Position numbers and translations under genes: made by a program
Shown: positions 17,136-25,917 of the stretch, in pieces
Layout of the letters: the number at the start of each line of letters is the position of its first letter
How positions within the stretch are numbered: the first letter of the stretch is position 1
The notes under the pieces: generated by a model
Seen by the model: only the letters and a program-made list of their open reading frames with translations
The model's database searches: none
What the model was told of the DNA's origin: nothing
Assembly: GCA_032027145.1 (NCBI GenBank)
Contig: JAVSMP010000001.1
Coordinates: 2,857,116 to 2,921,115 of the forward strand
Direction of reading: 5' to 3'
Source: Ignavibacterium sp.
GTDB lineage: Bacteria > Bacteroidota > Ignavibacteria > Ignavibacteriales > Ignavibacteriaceae
Length of the DNA stretch: 64,000 bases

Positions 17136-18005
17136 ATGGGAGTTCTTGTGTTTGATTTCCAATCCAAATTCAAGCGACAGATAGAAATTCTGGGGTTGTG
17201 TCTTTCAGAACATACACACAAACCTCTTCTCACTTTTGATGTTGCAGATTATTTTCAGGTGGAAGAACTAACTATAAAAAGGGATTTACAAGATCTAAGG
17301 TCTTACGGTATAGATATACATTCTCGTAAAAAAAATGGAATATGCTTAGAGCGAGATCTGTCCAAAGAAAAATTGATAGAGATTATACTTCACTATGCTG
17401 GTATGAATCATAATGATTATGCACTCGATAAATCCACCTCACTACTCGTTGAGAAAAAAGGCAATGAAGCTTTAAGCAGCATTGTATTGCTTCAATTATG
17501 CATTGATAATTCTGAGATTGCAAAGATAGATTACAATAAAATGGGCTCTAAGATAGAAAAGGAAAAAATTATTGAGCCGCTTCTGATATTTCAGAATGAA
17601 GGAAGCTGGAGACTGCTTGCCGGTTCTGAAGGGATAATGAAGCAGTATTTGATAGATAAAATTGTAAAAGTTAAATCAACCGGGAAAAGATTTGACAAAG
17701 CAGGATATAAGTTTTCAGATTTGTTCAGGCATTCCTGGAAAAGCTGGCTTGGAAATGAAAAACATAAAATTAAGTTATGGCTCTCACCTTTCTGGGCAGA
17801 TAGAGTTAATCCGAGAATGTTTGTTGCAGATCAGAAAATTACAAAAAATAAAGACGGATCGATTTTATTTGAATGCACAGTAAATTCATTAAGTGAAATT
17901 GCAGGTTGGGTCGTTAGTCGCGGCGAAGGTGTGAAAGTTATTGAACCGGAAGAGCTGAAAGAAGCTGTAATCAGTTTAGCAAAGGGAGTTTTATTAAATT
18001 ATTAG
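17136..18005 (+). CDS. WYL-domain transcriptional regulator
   Basis: 289 aa. An N-terminal winged HTH (about 10-65) has helices around VADYFQVEELTIKRDLQDLRS. The WYL domain (about 120-190) contains IDYNKMGS, EPLLIFQNEGSWRLLAG and YLIDKIVKVKSTG. The C-terminal WCX extension (about 205-285) starts HKIKLWLSPFWADRV. WYL proteins are usually repressors sensing a nucleic-acid or nucleotide ligand and often control accessory or defence loci. ATG 17136 was chosen; an in-frame TTG lies two codons upstream and neither has a good Shine-Dalgarno. It is divergent from the ARPP-1/DUF932 operon. Confidence 0.85.
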   Translation: MGVLVFDFQSKFKRQIEILGLCLSEHTHKPLLTFDVADYFQVEELTIKRDLQDLRSYGIDIHSRKKNGICLERDLSKEKLIEIILHYAGMNHNDYALDKSTSLLVEKKGNEALSSIVLLQLCIDNSEIAKIDYNKMGSKIEKEKIIEPLLIFQNEGSWRLLAGSEGIMKQYLIDKIVKVKSTGKRFDKAGYKFSDLFRHSWKSWLGNEKHKIKLWLSPFWADRVNPRMFVADQKITKNKDGSILFECTVNSLSEIAGWVVSRGEGVKVIEPEELKEAVISLAKGVLLNY

Positions 18006-18129
18006 TTTAATTGCTACAACAATCGAATATTTGAAATCATCAATCTGAAAAGTTACCAAAATAAAAAAAACAAAAAAGAGTAATGAATTATATTGGTTCA
18101 GCGGGAAAAGGAATTTGGTGTTAATTAAG

Positions 18130-18852
18130 TAGTCCACCCTTAAAACCCCAAGTTTCTTTTGGGGAATAAATAAACTAATTGAAAAATGAAATAATCGGTA
18201 AAATAATTCGTTAATAAAAAAAGTAATAAAAAGATGATTTCCATTTTCTCATCATCCTTTTGAAGTTATATGCTGCTGCTGATAACATTACATTTATTGA
18301 GGGAGTGTTATAAATTCTGTGTAAATGCTTGAAGTAAGATATTAGTTAAGTACTGTGAAGCCGCGATTATCATCGGGATAAACTGCGCGAAGCCGCACTT
18401 TGCTTGGCGAAAATCAATTAAGGGGTTTCAAATTGAAAAAAATAATTACTTTTTAACTATTATCCGAAAGGAGATTTGCACAATGGAATTAACTCCAGAA
18501 ATGATCGCGCAATTAAAAGCCGATTTGAAAACCACAAATACTTAGCAGTACTTGATTAGAGGAAATAGAGCCTTAAAGAAGATCATCAAAACCTCCCTTG
18601 AAGAAATACTTAATGCAGAACTAACCGGACATCTTGGTATTGAAAAAAAATATTCACCTGCTGAAAGGACATAAGCTATAGCCACTCAATACCAACAAAA
18701 GAAGCAGCTCTTATTGCTCTGGCAGAATAGTAGAAAACTGTTGCAAGAAATATTCTTTATCAATCAGAAACTGGAGGCGGAACAGGGCTGTTGCATTATC
18801 ACACCTATCTATTTCAATTATTTTTGAACAGTGTATAAAAAATGTTCTTTAA
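18130..18852 (+). mobile_element. IS256-family remnant, copy 1
   Basis: Positions 18130-18660 are nearly identical to 45643-46168. The unit comprises a noncoding leader of about 350 bp with a CCCCAA/TTGGGG hairpin (about 18150-18170) and two GAAGCCGC repeats (18357-18364 and 18389-18396). It continues into the start of a mutator-type transposase behind AAAGGAG. Beyond 18660 copy 1 has a second transposase-like segment (about 18686-18730, PTKEAALIALAE) in another frame, as after a large internal deletion. The right boundary is approximate and no target duplication was identified. Confidence 0.75.
18483..18852 (+). pseudogene. IS256-family transposase remnant
   Basis: Translation begins MELTPEMIAQLKADLK, stops at TAG at codon 21 (18543-18545), and continues in frame as RGNRALKKIIKTSLEEILN, AELTGHLGIEKKYSPAE. 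This is the N-terminus of IS256/mutator transposases, where GLxEK-x-SPAG is typical. A second stop follows, then a frameshifted segment resembling a central-to-C-terminal part. Most of the catalytic DDE domain is missing, so it cannot be active. Confidence 0.75.
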
Positions 18853-19089
18853 CACAATAGCACATTTACAGATATTATTTTCCAAACTTTTCATTTACTA
18901 GTTTTCTTACAGTTCAGAAACTTCATCACCCAGAGATTACAAAATCAACTCTCAATCACCTCAAATAATTTCAATTAAATTAAGATGGGAAACCCGGATA
19001 TTGCTTCACATTATGTCTAGATTAAATATTGATATGATATTGGATAGTAAATTTATTGTAACAAAATGTAATCTTTACTAAATAATATT

Positions 19090-20190
19090 TCATGCTAACT
19101 TAATTCCCGATTCAGAATGAAAATAGCTTATCTCTTTTGTCTCAAAGTACAAACTTGTAGTTTCGCCAACTTTCAGATTTTCAATTGGTCTTATTCTCGC
19201 CATGCATTCATTACCATCAATATCAAAATGTATGTATGTTTCATTACCCATAGGCTCAATAAGTTGTAGCGTCACTTTGATTTCCAATATAGTTACTGAT
19301 TTTTTTTCCAAAAAGAAATTTTCTGGTCGAATTCCTATAACCACTTCTTCATTCTGATTATCTACACCAAGTCTTGCCGAAGTCTCCTGATCAACAGAAA
19401 AACTTAAATCCTTCTGCTTACTTATGAATTTTAGTTCCTCTTCTTTCAATAGCTTACCTTCAATAAAATTCATTGCTGGACTCCCAATAAATCCTGCAAC
19501 AAATTTATTTATAGGATTTTTATACAAGTTCATAGGTGTATCAACCTGATTGATAACTCCGTCTTTCATCACTACTATTTTATCACCCATTGTCATAGCT
19601 TCAGTTTGATCGTGTGTAACATATATCATAGTTGCACCCAACTGCTTATGCAGTTTAGATATTTCAGTTCTCATCTGTACTCTTAATTTCGCATCAAGGT
19701 TACTTAGTGGTTCATCAAACAAAAATACTTTTGGCTTTCTTACTATCGCCCTTCCTACTGCCACTCTTTGTCTTTGCCCTCCAGAAAGAGCTTTTGGTTT
19801 TCTGTCAAGAAAATTTTCAAGGCTTAGAATTCGTGCTACTTCTTTTACTCTTTTATCTATTTCATTTTTATCAACTTTTTTCAACTTTAAACCAAATGCC
19901 ATATTCTCATAAACACTCATATGCGGATATAAAGCATAATTCTGGAACACCATAGCAATATCACGATCTTTTGGAGGAAGTGAATTAACAACTTTTCCAT
20001 CAATTAGTATTTCGCCTGAAGTAATTTCTTCAAGTCCAGCTACCATTCTTAATGTTGTGGTTTTACCACATCCTGAAGGACCCACAAGCACTACAAATTC
20101 TTTATCATTAACTGTAAAGTTGGCATCAGTTACAACCTTGTTACTGCTTTCATAAACTTTACAAACATTTTTTAATACTACTTCTGCCAT
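19090..20190 (-). CDS. sugar ABC transporter ATP-binding protein (MsmK/UgpC/MalK type)
   Basis: 366 aa. Walker A GPSGCGKTTTL (about 37-47), Q-loop FQNYALYPH, signature LSGGQRQRV, Walker B VFLFDEPLSNLDA and switch His in VTHDQTEA. A C-terminal OB-like regulatory domain (about 235-366) has GIRPENF, as in CUT1 sugar importers. It should energise the two permeases encoded at 25917-27661, although the four ARH genes separate them. It is the last gene of the long minus-strand locus, 43 bp after the final ARH gene. Confidence 0.93.
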   Translation of the reverse strand: MAEVVLKNVCKVYESSNKVVTDANFTVNDKEFVVLVGPSGCGKTTTLRMVAGLEEITSGEILIDGKVVNSLPPKDRDIAMVFQNYALYPHMSVYENMAFGLKLKKVDKNEIDKRVKEVARILSLENFLDRKPKALSGGQRQRVAVGRAIVRKPKVFLFDEPLSNLDAKLRVQMRTEISKLHKQLGATMIYVTHDQTEAMTMGDKIVVMKDGVINQVDTPMNLYKNPINKFVAGFIGSPAMNFIEGKLLKEEELKFISKQKDLSFSVDQETSARLGVDNQNEEVVIGIRPENFFLEKKSVTILEIKVTLQLIEPMGNETYIHFDIDGNECMARIRPIENLKVGETTSLYFETKEISYFHSESGIKLA

Positions 20191-20233
20191 TCTTTTTTTA
20201 TTTAATTAGATTATTTGTTTTCAAGAGTATTTA

Positions 20234-21217
20234 TCATTTTATCAAATCAGCAAGCTGAGATGCAACTTCAAATAGATCCATTCCTTTTGTGAATGGTAAA
20301 CAAACACCTGTGGTTAATCTCACTTTATTTACCCAAGCCTGTGGAATGCTATCCATTCCATTCATAGCTCCGCTAATAGCACCCACAATCGCAGAGATTG
20401 TATCTGCATCACGACCAAAATTTCCACTGTAAATAATTCCTCTTTTAAAATCACCATCGGTTAATTTAAAAATTGCCAGGGCTGAAGGAACTGCCTCAGG
20501 TGAAACCGATTTATACTCAGTCCATAATGCATCATGCAAAGGTTTCCAGGCTTCTTCAAGAGTTTTATGTTCATCAACAATTTTAAAAGCCTTATTAAAA
20601 GCAAATCTAATCCAGGAATCTTCAGGAGTAACTTCGATTGCTGCCTTGCAAATTTCATCTACTGATGCCCGAGCCATAGCAACTGAAACCGCCACAGCAA
20701 CAGACTGAGCGCTCCATAATCCATCACCTGAATGACTAATTCGGGCGTCAATCTCCGCTAACTTTGCAGCCCGTTCCGGATCTCCTGCACAGGCTATACC
20801 AATAGGAGTTACTCTCATGGCTGCACCATCGCTCATATAATGTGAATTATAAATACCCGATAATGGTGGCAAAACACCTCGACGAATATTAGCAGCAGCC
20901 TCTCTTTCACTCGCACCACCACGTTTTAATTCTGAGAGTGGCAACACATGAGTTTTCCAACTTTTTAATACATTTGAGTCAGTTAAATTTCCTTTATTAT
21001 TGATGAGGGTCTTAGCTGTAAGCAAAGCAAACTCTGTATCATCTGTACCGGGTGCAGGTCTATCTGTAAAGTCCATTGTAATGCCATATTGTAAATGGTA
21101 ATCAGGCGAACGAGCAATATCACCAAAAGAATCACCTATTGCGTGCCCGACTAAACAGGCTCTAGCTTTATCTTTAAGAAGTGATTTGTTTTTTAGAAGT
21201 TCATTTTTTGTAAACAT
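20234..21217 (-). CDS. ADP-ribosylglycohydrolase family protein (ARH-D)
   Basis: 327 aa, all-alpha ARH/DraG fold. Metal ligands appear intact: GTDDTEF (about 57-63) near the N-terminus and GRDADT (about 268-273) near the C-terminus, bracketing the two divalent cations. The N-terminal GHAIGDSFG and central RISHSGDGLWSAQSVA blocks are also typical. Family members remove ADP-ribose from proteins or small molecules; some homologues in sugar operons may cleave other ribosides. It is fourth of four tandem paralogues, 16 bp after ARH-C. Substrate unknown. Confidence 0.88.
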   Translation of the reverse strand: MFTKNELLKNKSLLKDKARACLVGHAIGDSFGDIARSPDYHLQYGITMDFTDRPAPGTDDTEFALLTAKTLINNKGNLTDSNVLKSWKTHVLPLSELKRGGASEREAAANIRRGVLPPLSGIYNSHYMSDGAAMRVTPIGIACAGDPERAAKLAEIDARISHSGDGLWSAQSVAVAVSVAMARASVDEICKAAIEVTPEDSWIRFAFNKAFKIVDEHKTLEEAWKPLHDALWTEYKSVSPEAVPSALAIFKLTDGDFKRGIIYSGNFGRDADTISAIVGAISGAMNGMDSIPQAWVNKVRLTTGVCLPFTKGMDLFEVASQLADLIK

Positions 21218-21233
21218 ATTTTTCTTTCAATCT

Positions 21234-22568
21234 TTATGATTTATATTTTGCGAGTGCTGATGTTCTTTTTGCTAATTCCGTTAGTGAAGAATTATCAAAT
21301 CCTTTTAAACTACTTCTTATTCTGTTATTCAATGGATTTATCCATTTAGATGGCAATTTTTTTGCTCCAATCATTGTTCCTATTATCGAGCCAACTGTAG
21401 CACCGTTGCTGTCAGTATCCCAACCACCCATTACAACATTACATATTGCTATTTCAAAATCACTTTTTGATGAGAGTACTGCCGCAACGACAAGTGCAGC
21501 ATTGTTAAGAGTATGAACCCAATGAAATTTACCAAATGCATCATAAAGCGAATCGACTGTTTCTTCCCAAGGCTGTTGTTCAATTTGGAGTGATAAAACA
21601 AAATTTATTGCTGCAGCAAATCTTGATTTTGGGGGGATTACATTAAGTGATTTGATAATTATTTCTCTAATATTCCTGTACTTAAACGCTAAGGCAATTA
21701 CAGATGCAAAAAACATTTCACCATATATTCCATTTCTTATATGGCTGACTCGTGCATCCCGCCAAGCATACTCTGCCGCACGATAAGGTTGATCTGGAGA
21801 AATCCAGCCCCATAAGTCTGCTCTTATCTGAGCACCGATCCACTCACGGTACGGATTCCTGACCATTGCAGTTTCAGGTGGATTCAAACCATAAAGTGAA
21901 TTTGCATATGCAACTCTTTCAGCGGTAAAAGTTGAGAATATCGGCAGATTCTCCATCCATGTCTGCATTATACTTTCTGAAAAAAAACCTTCACCAAATC
22001 TTTCAAAGGCTGACAAATTTATCATTGGATAATTCATATCGTCATCTTCAGTCATGCATTCAATGTTCTCTTTTAAACTCTCTTTACCGCTGTGTTTGTT
22101 CCATGGATATTTTAACATTAGTGATTCAGGTATTCCGATACCGGTTATATAATCGTTTATCGGCCAAGATTTATTGGAAGAAAGTAATTCTTTGATACCT
22201 GCACGAGGAGTTTTTTCAATTGGTTTTCCTAGTAAACAGCCTGCACTTCTTCCAAGCCATCCTCCAAGAATTCTGTCATCAATAATTTTAGCATCAAATG
22301 AAGGGATGTTATCAGTTTTAAAATTACATATTTGAATAATTTTATCCCAGTCGGAGGGTTCATTGTATTCATTTTCAACTGCAAATGGATAATCCTCTAT
22401 TTTCTGATATAAGTTTTCAAGGGTGATTTTTTTTTCAGATTCATCTTTTTCTGAATCTTGTATCTGGTTCCACTCATTTCTAAGAACTGATACATCATTA
22501 CCCTCTTCTTCGCGCTGCTGCAATTCATATTTAATTCTATCTGATAAATCCAACCATGAAATTTTCAT
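21234..22568 (-). CDS. ADP-ribosylglycohydrolase family protein (ARH-C, long form)
   Basis: 444 aa from ATG 22568. A longer frame would overlap ARH-B by 41 bp; the chosen start lies 1 bp after the ARH-B stop. An N-terminal extension of about 95 residues, charged and helical, precedes the ARH domain. The first metal motif is TEDDDMNY (about 173-180) instead of TDDT; the second is GGWDTDSNG (about 381-389). It belongs to a recognisable 'EDDD' subclass that differs from the other three copies, so a different substrate is likely. The cluster context is shared. Confidence 0.85.
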   Translation of the reverse strand: MKISWLDLSDRIKYELQQREEEGNDVSVLRNEWNQIQDSEKDESEKKITLENLYQKIEDYPFAVENEYNEPSDWDKIIQICNFKTDNIPSFDAKIIDDRILGGWLGRSAGCLLGKPIEKTPRAGIKELLSSNKSWPINDYITGIGIPESLMLKYPWNKHSGKESLKENIECMTEDDDMNYPMINLSAFERFGEGFFSESIMQTWMENLPIFSTFTAERVAYANSLYGLNPPETAMVRNPYREWIGAQIRADLWGWISPDQPYRAAEYAWRDARVSHIRNGIYGEMFFASVIALAFKYRNIREIIIKSLNVIPPKSRFAAAINFVLSLQIEQQPWEETVDSLYDAFGKFHWVHTLNNAALVVAAVLSSKSDFEIAICNVVMGGWDTDSNGATVGSIIGTMIGAKKLPSKWINPLNNRIRSSLKGFDNSSLTELAKRTSALAKYKS

Positions 22569-22569
22569 T

Positions 22570-23616
22570 TTATTTTCTTTGTCCTGCTTGGTTTGAAAGA
22601 TCTTCAACAATATTTAAATAATTCTTTTCTACAAAATGCGGGATACTGATTCCTTTCAATTTTTCAATTGAAGCTAGCCAGAAACCATTAGCAATATTGT
22701 GTGATTGTTTTGCTCCGACAAGAGCACCAACTAAAGCTGGAAGAGTTTCTCCACTTTTGGCAAAGCAAGCTGAAGTGCTAATTGCCTTTTCAAAATCATC
22801 TCCATGATATTTAGCTATCAATAAAGCAATTGCCAAGGTCTCCGGTGCTACATTTCCATAACTATATTCACGATTTATGATTCTATTCTGTAACTCTGGT
22901 AAAATAGAAAATACTGAATCACATTTCTCAGTGATAAACATAACTTGATCAACTATTCTTTTTATCCAGGATGATTCGGGTAAATATTGATATGCTGCAT
23001 TTGTAGCATCGATAACACTTTCACCGGCACAAACTAGCGAGATCGTTACAGCAATTGACTGTGCAGCCCAAACACCATCTTCACTATTTGTAACTGAAGC
23101 ATCGATCTCAGCCAAATGTGCTGCTTCTGCTGGTAGTCCGGCGCAGATTATTCCAATTGGAACTGCTCGAGACATTGCCCCATCATCAAAATAATGAGGA
23201 TTCTGTTTTCCTGTTTGTGGAGGTTTTAATCCACTTCTCAAATTTGTTATTGCTGCTTGAGTACTTACATATCCACGAATTTGATCAGGACTATTAACAA
23301 GTTTTAACCATTCGCTATAAATATTTTGTTCGTAAGATTCATTATTACTTTTTAATAGAATTTCGGCAGAGAAAGCCGCCCATTCAGTCTTATCAGTTGG
23401 AGAAATATTGAAATATTCGGCCGGTTGATTTAAAGAAAATGGCATTGGCGTTAATAGAACATTTGTTGTCTCTGATGAAGTATCAATTTCTCTTCGGATT
23501 CTTCTAGTCCAATGTGGAAGCAATACACTTCTATGAAACATTGATGTCCAGCTGATCGCATCACCAATAGCTAAACCCAACATTGCATTTTTAGCTCGCT
23601 GTTTTACATCATTCAT
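22570..23616 (-). CDS. ADP-ribosylglycohydrolase-like protein lacking metal ligands (ARH-B)
   Basis: 348 aa. The fold markers remain: GLAIGDAIS at the N-terminus, HYFDDGAMSRAVPIGIICAG in the middle, and VTNSEDGVWAAQSIAV. However TDDT is replaced by TDKT (about 74-77), and the C-terminal GRDxDT is replaced by AKSGET (about 286-291). Both C-terminal metal-binding aspartates are therefore lost (D to S, D to E). It is predicted to be catalytically dead and may act as a partner or sensor for the active paralogues. It overlaps ARH-A by 8 bp and reads through without frameshifts, so it is kept as a gene. Confidence 0.82.
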   Translation of the reverse strand: MNDVKQRAKNAMLGLAIGDAISWTSMFHRSVLLPHWTRRIRREIDTSSETTNVLLTPMPFSLNQPAEYFNISPTDKTEWAAFSAEILLKSNNESYEQNIYSEWLKLVNSPDQIRGYVSTQAAITNLRSGLKPPQTGKQNPHYFDDGAMSRAVPIGIICAGLPAEAAHLAEIDASVTNSEDGVWAAQSIAVTISLVCAGESVIDATNAAYQYLPESSWIKRIVDQVMFITEKCDSVFSILPELQNRIINREYSYGNVAPETLAIALLIAKYHGDDFEKAISTSACFAKSGETLPALVGALVGAKQSHNIANGFWLASIEKLKGISIPHFVEKNYLNIVEDLSNQAGQRK

Positions 23617-24604
23617 CTTTTTTGCTCCATGACTCTGCTAAAAGTGCAAGCTCATCCGCAACATATAAAATATTTACACCTTTTACTGCATTAATGCAGA
23701 TTCCCTTAGATATTGAGATTCGATTTAACCATTGAAAAGGAATAGATTGAAAGCCATGATATGCACCACAAATTGCGCCATTAATTGCGGCAATAGTATC
23801 TGTATCTCTACCAATATTTACAGCACCAAGAACAGAATCCTTAAAATTTAGCTTGGCAGCCGTTAAAATCCCAAATGCAAGCCCAACTGCTTCTGGTGCA
23901 ATATCAGTCCAGAAGTAATATGAACAAGATATAACCGAGTGCAATTTATTCAATGAACTCCAAACATCGTTTGATTCATAAGCAATTTGAACCGCACGTT
24001 TTATCGAATTATAAGTCCACGAATATTGCGGAATAACAAATAATGCAGCTTCAATAATCTCTTCAAGTGAAGCTCCCATCATAGCAATAGAAATTGCGGC
24101 TGCAACTGCCTGCCCACTATAAATCCCTTCTCCAGAGTGACTAACTTCACCATCAACTTTTGCTAAGTAAGCAGCAAATTCGGGATCACCAGCAGAAGCG
24201 ATTCCAAATGGAACAACACGCATCGCAAGACCATCGCTCCAACTATGAAGATGTTTGCCAGTATCAGGGGTTTGCAAACCATTTAATAAATTATGTATAG
24301 TGATGATCTCACTAAAGCCAGCACCTTTATAAGCATTGTCAGCTTTAACAATATCTTTTCTCCATGCTGATGCAACATTTTCAGAAGTCAGTTCTCTTTT
24401 TTTCTTTAATAACAATTGTGCAGTGAATAAAGCATACTCAGTATCATCACTCCCACCTTGATCCTCTGTAAGAAAATCTGTAACTCTTCCCCACCGGGCA
24501 AATATTTCATCAGGGGTCTTTCCTTCTGTTGGACTTCCTAATGCATCACCAACAGCCAGACCAATAAATGCTCCTCTAGCTCTTTCTTGAAGAGTGATTA
24601 CCAA
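23609..24604 (-). CDS. ADP-ribosylglycohydrolase family protein (ARH-A)
   Basis: 331 aa. Canonical blocks: GLAVGDALGSPTEG, GGSDDTEYALF (metal motif SDDT, about 52-55), SWSDGLAMRVVPFGIASAGD, EVSHSGEGIYSGQAVA and GRDTDTIAAI (about 265-274). All expected metal ligands are present. It is first of the four ARH genes, overlapping the binding-protein gene by 7 bp and ARH-B by 8 bp, so translation is probably coupled through this stretch. The reaction is inferred as hydrolysis of an N- or O-linked ADP-ribosyl or ribosyl bond in the cytoplasm. Confidence 0.88.
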   Translation of the reverse strand: MVITLQERARGAFIGLAVGDALGSPTEGKTPDEIFARWGRVTDFLTEDQGGSDDTEYALFTAQLLLKKKRELTSENVASAWRKDIVKADNAYKGAGFSEIITIHNLLNGLQTPDTGKHLHSWSDGLAMRVVPFGIASAGDPEFAAYLAKVDGEVSHSGEGIYSGQAVAAAISIAMMGASLEEIIEAALFVIPQYSWTYNSIKRAVQIAYESNDVWSSLNKLHSVISCSYYFWTDIAPEAVGLAFGILTAAKLNFKDSVLGAVNIGRDTDTIAAINGAICGAYHGFQSIPFQWLNRISISKGICINAVKGVNILYVADELALLAESWSKKDE

Positions 24605-25917
24605 ACTTCACCTCTTTTCCTATAACGTGAAAGTACAATGTTACTTTCATTTTCAATACGCTCAGCGGCTTCATCAACCGAAATTCTACCTGCAAATAAC
24701 TCCTGAAGAACAGGGTTTGCAACACGACTTTTCCATTCTACATAACCTGGTGCACCAAGCCAGGAGCCAACACCAAGTGTGTTTACTGCAGAACAGGTAA
24801 TATCCCAATTTCCAATAGTATCCTGAAATTCAGACATTTGTAAACATGATTTTCTTGTCGGAATCATCCAATCATCTAAAGCTAATCGTGCCATATTTTT
24901 AGAGTTTAACATGAATTCTATAAACTCCATTGCTTCTGATACTCTTTTAGATTTTTTAGGAATGCTTAATGTTTGTGTACTTACACCATACATCTGTGTT
25001 TTTGCTTTTAAAGGCGGCATCACCCCCCACTGAAAATCTTTTGGTGCATTCTCAACCAATTGTTGTCTAGCCCATGATCCAATTCCAACAAGCATAGCAT
25101 ACTTTCCACTAAAAAAGCCGGGAATCATTCCGGCACCTGATTCACCTATGCTTGCAGGCGCAACAGATTTGTCTTGGTAGATCATATCCACAATTGTATG
25201 AAGTAATTTTTTTTCTTCTTCTTTTACATGAACTACAAAATGATTGTCTTCTTTACTAAAAAAGGAGCCACCAAAACTGATTGAAGTGTTCATGATTATG
25301 TTTGCGGAATTACGCAAACCAATTCCCGCACCGTATTGATCAATTATTTTATCACCGCTTGTGTCCTTTGTTAAAGAAATAGCAGCTTGCCTTAGATCAT
25401 TCCACGACCATGGGTTTTCAATCGTTGGTGGGACAATTCCTGCTTTTTCAAATAAAGATTTATTATAAAGTACAACTAAAGACTCAATTAAAAATGGGAT
25501 CCCATTTACTTCACCGTTTGGTCTAGTTACGGTTGACCATGCAACATCAAGAATATCATTTTTTATCTCAGGTTTAATATATGGCGAAAGGTCGGTTAAG
25601 TAACCTCTCATAGCGTAATCAATAATCACTGAAGATTCATAGTGGAAAATATCTGGAACGTCTCCAGTTTCAAATGCGGTTATTAGATAATCGTGTGCAG
25701 AGTTCCAAGTTCCCTGAATGTATTCAACCTGTTTTTCAGGATGTTGTTCATTCCACTCGTTTACAATTGATAAGTTTGTAGCAATGGATCTTTCCTGCCA
25801 GGCTAAACTTACAAAACGAAGAGCTTGTGCTTTTTGTTCACTTTTTCCTTGAGTAAAAAAATAAATCGCTGCTATAACAGCAATTAAGAAAAATAATATT
25901 ATAAGATTTCTCTTCAT
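24598..25917 (-). CDS. sugar ABC transporter extracellular solute-binding protein
   Basis: 439 aa from ATG 25917; its A is shared with the TAA stop of the upstream permease gene, which favours this start over an in-frame one 42 bp upstream. A hydrophobic N-terminal segment (about 5-24) has no lipobox cysteine, so the protein is either cleaved or stays membrane-anchored. The mature part is a family 1 binding protein: VSLAWQERS, VEYIQGTWNSAHDYL, GDVPDIFHYES and LVVLYNKSLFEKAG are typical. It should present a sugar-like ligand in the periplasm to the CUT1 permeases. Confidence 0.9.
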   Translation of the reverse strand: MKRNLIILFFLIAVIAAIYFFTQGKSEQKAQALRFVSLAWQERSIATNLSIVNEWNEQHPEKQVEYIQGTWNSAHDYLITAFETGDVPDIFHYESSVIIDYAMRGYLTDLSPYIKPEIKNDILDVAWSTVTRPNGEVNGIPFLIESLVVLYNKSLFEKAGIVPPTIENPWSWNDLRQAAISLTKDTSGDKIIDQYGAGIGLRNSANIIMNTSISFGGSFFSKEDNHFVVHVKEEEKKLLHTIVDMIYQDKSVAPASIGESGAGMIPGFFSGKYAMLVGIGSWARQQLVENAPKDFQWGVMPPLKAKTQMYGVSTQTLSIPKKSKRVSEAMEFIEFMLNSKNMARLALDDWMIPTRKSCLQMSEFQDTIGNWDITCSAVNTLGVGSWLGAPGYVEWKSRVANPVLQELFAGRISVDEAAERIENESNIVLSRYRKRGEVW

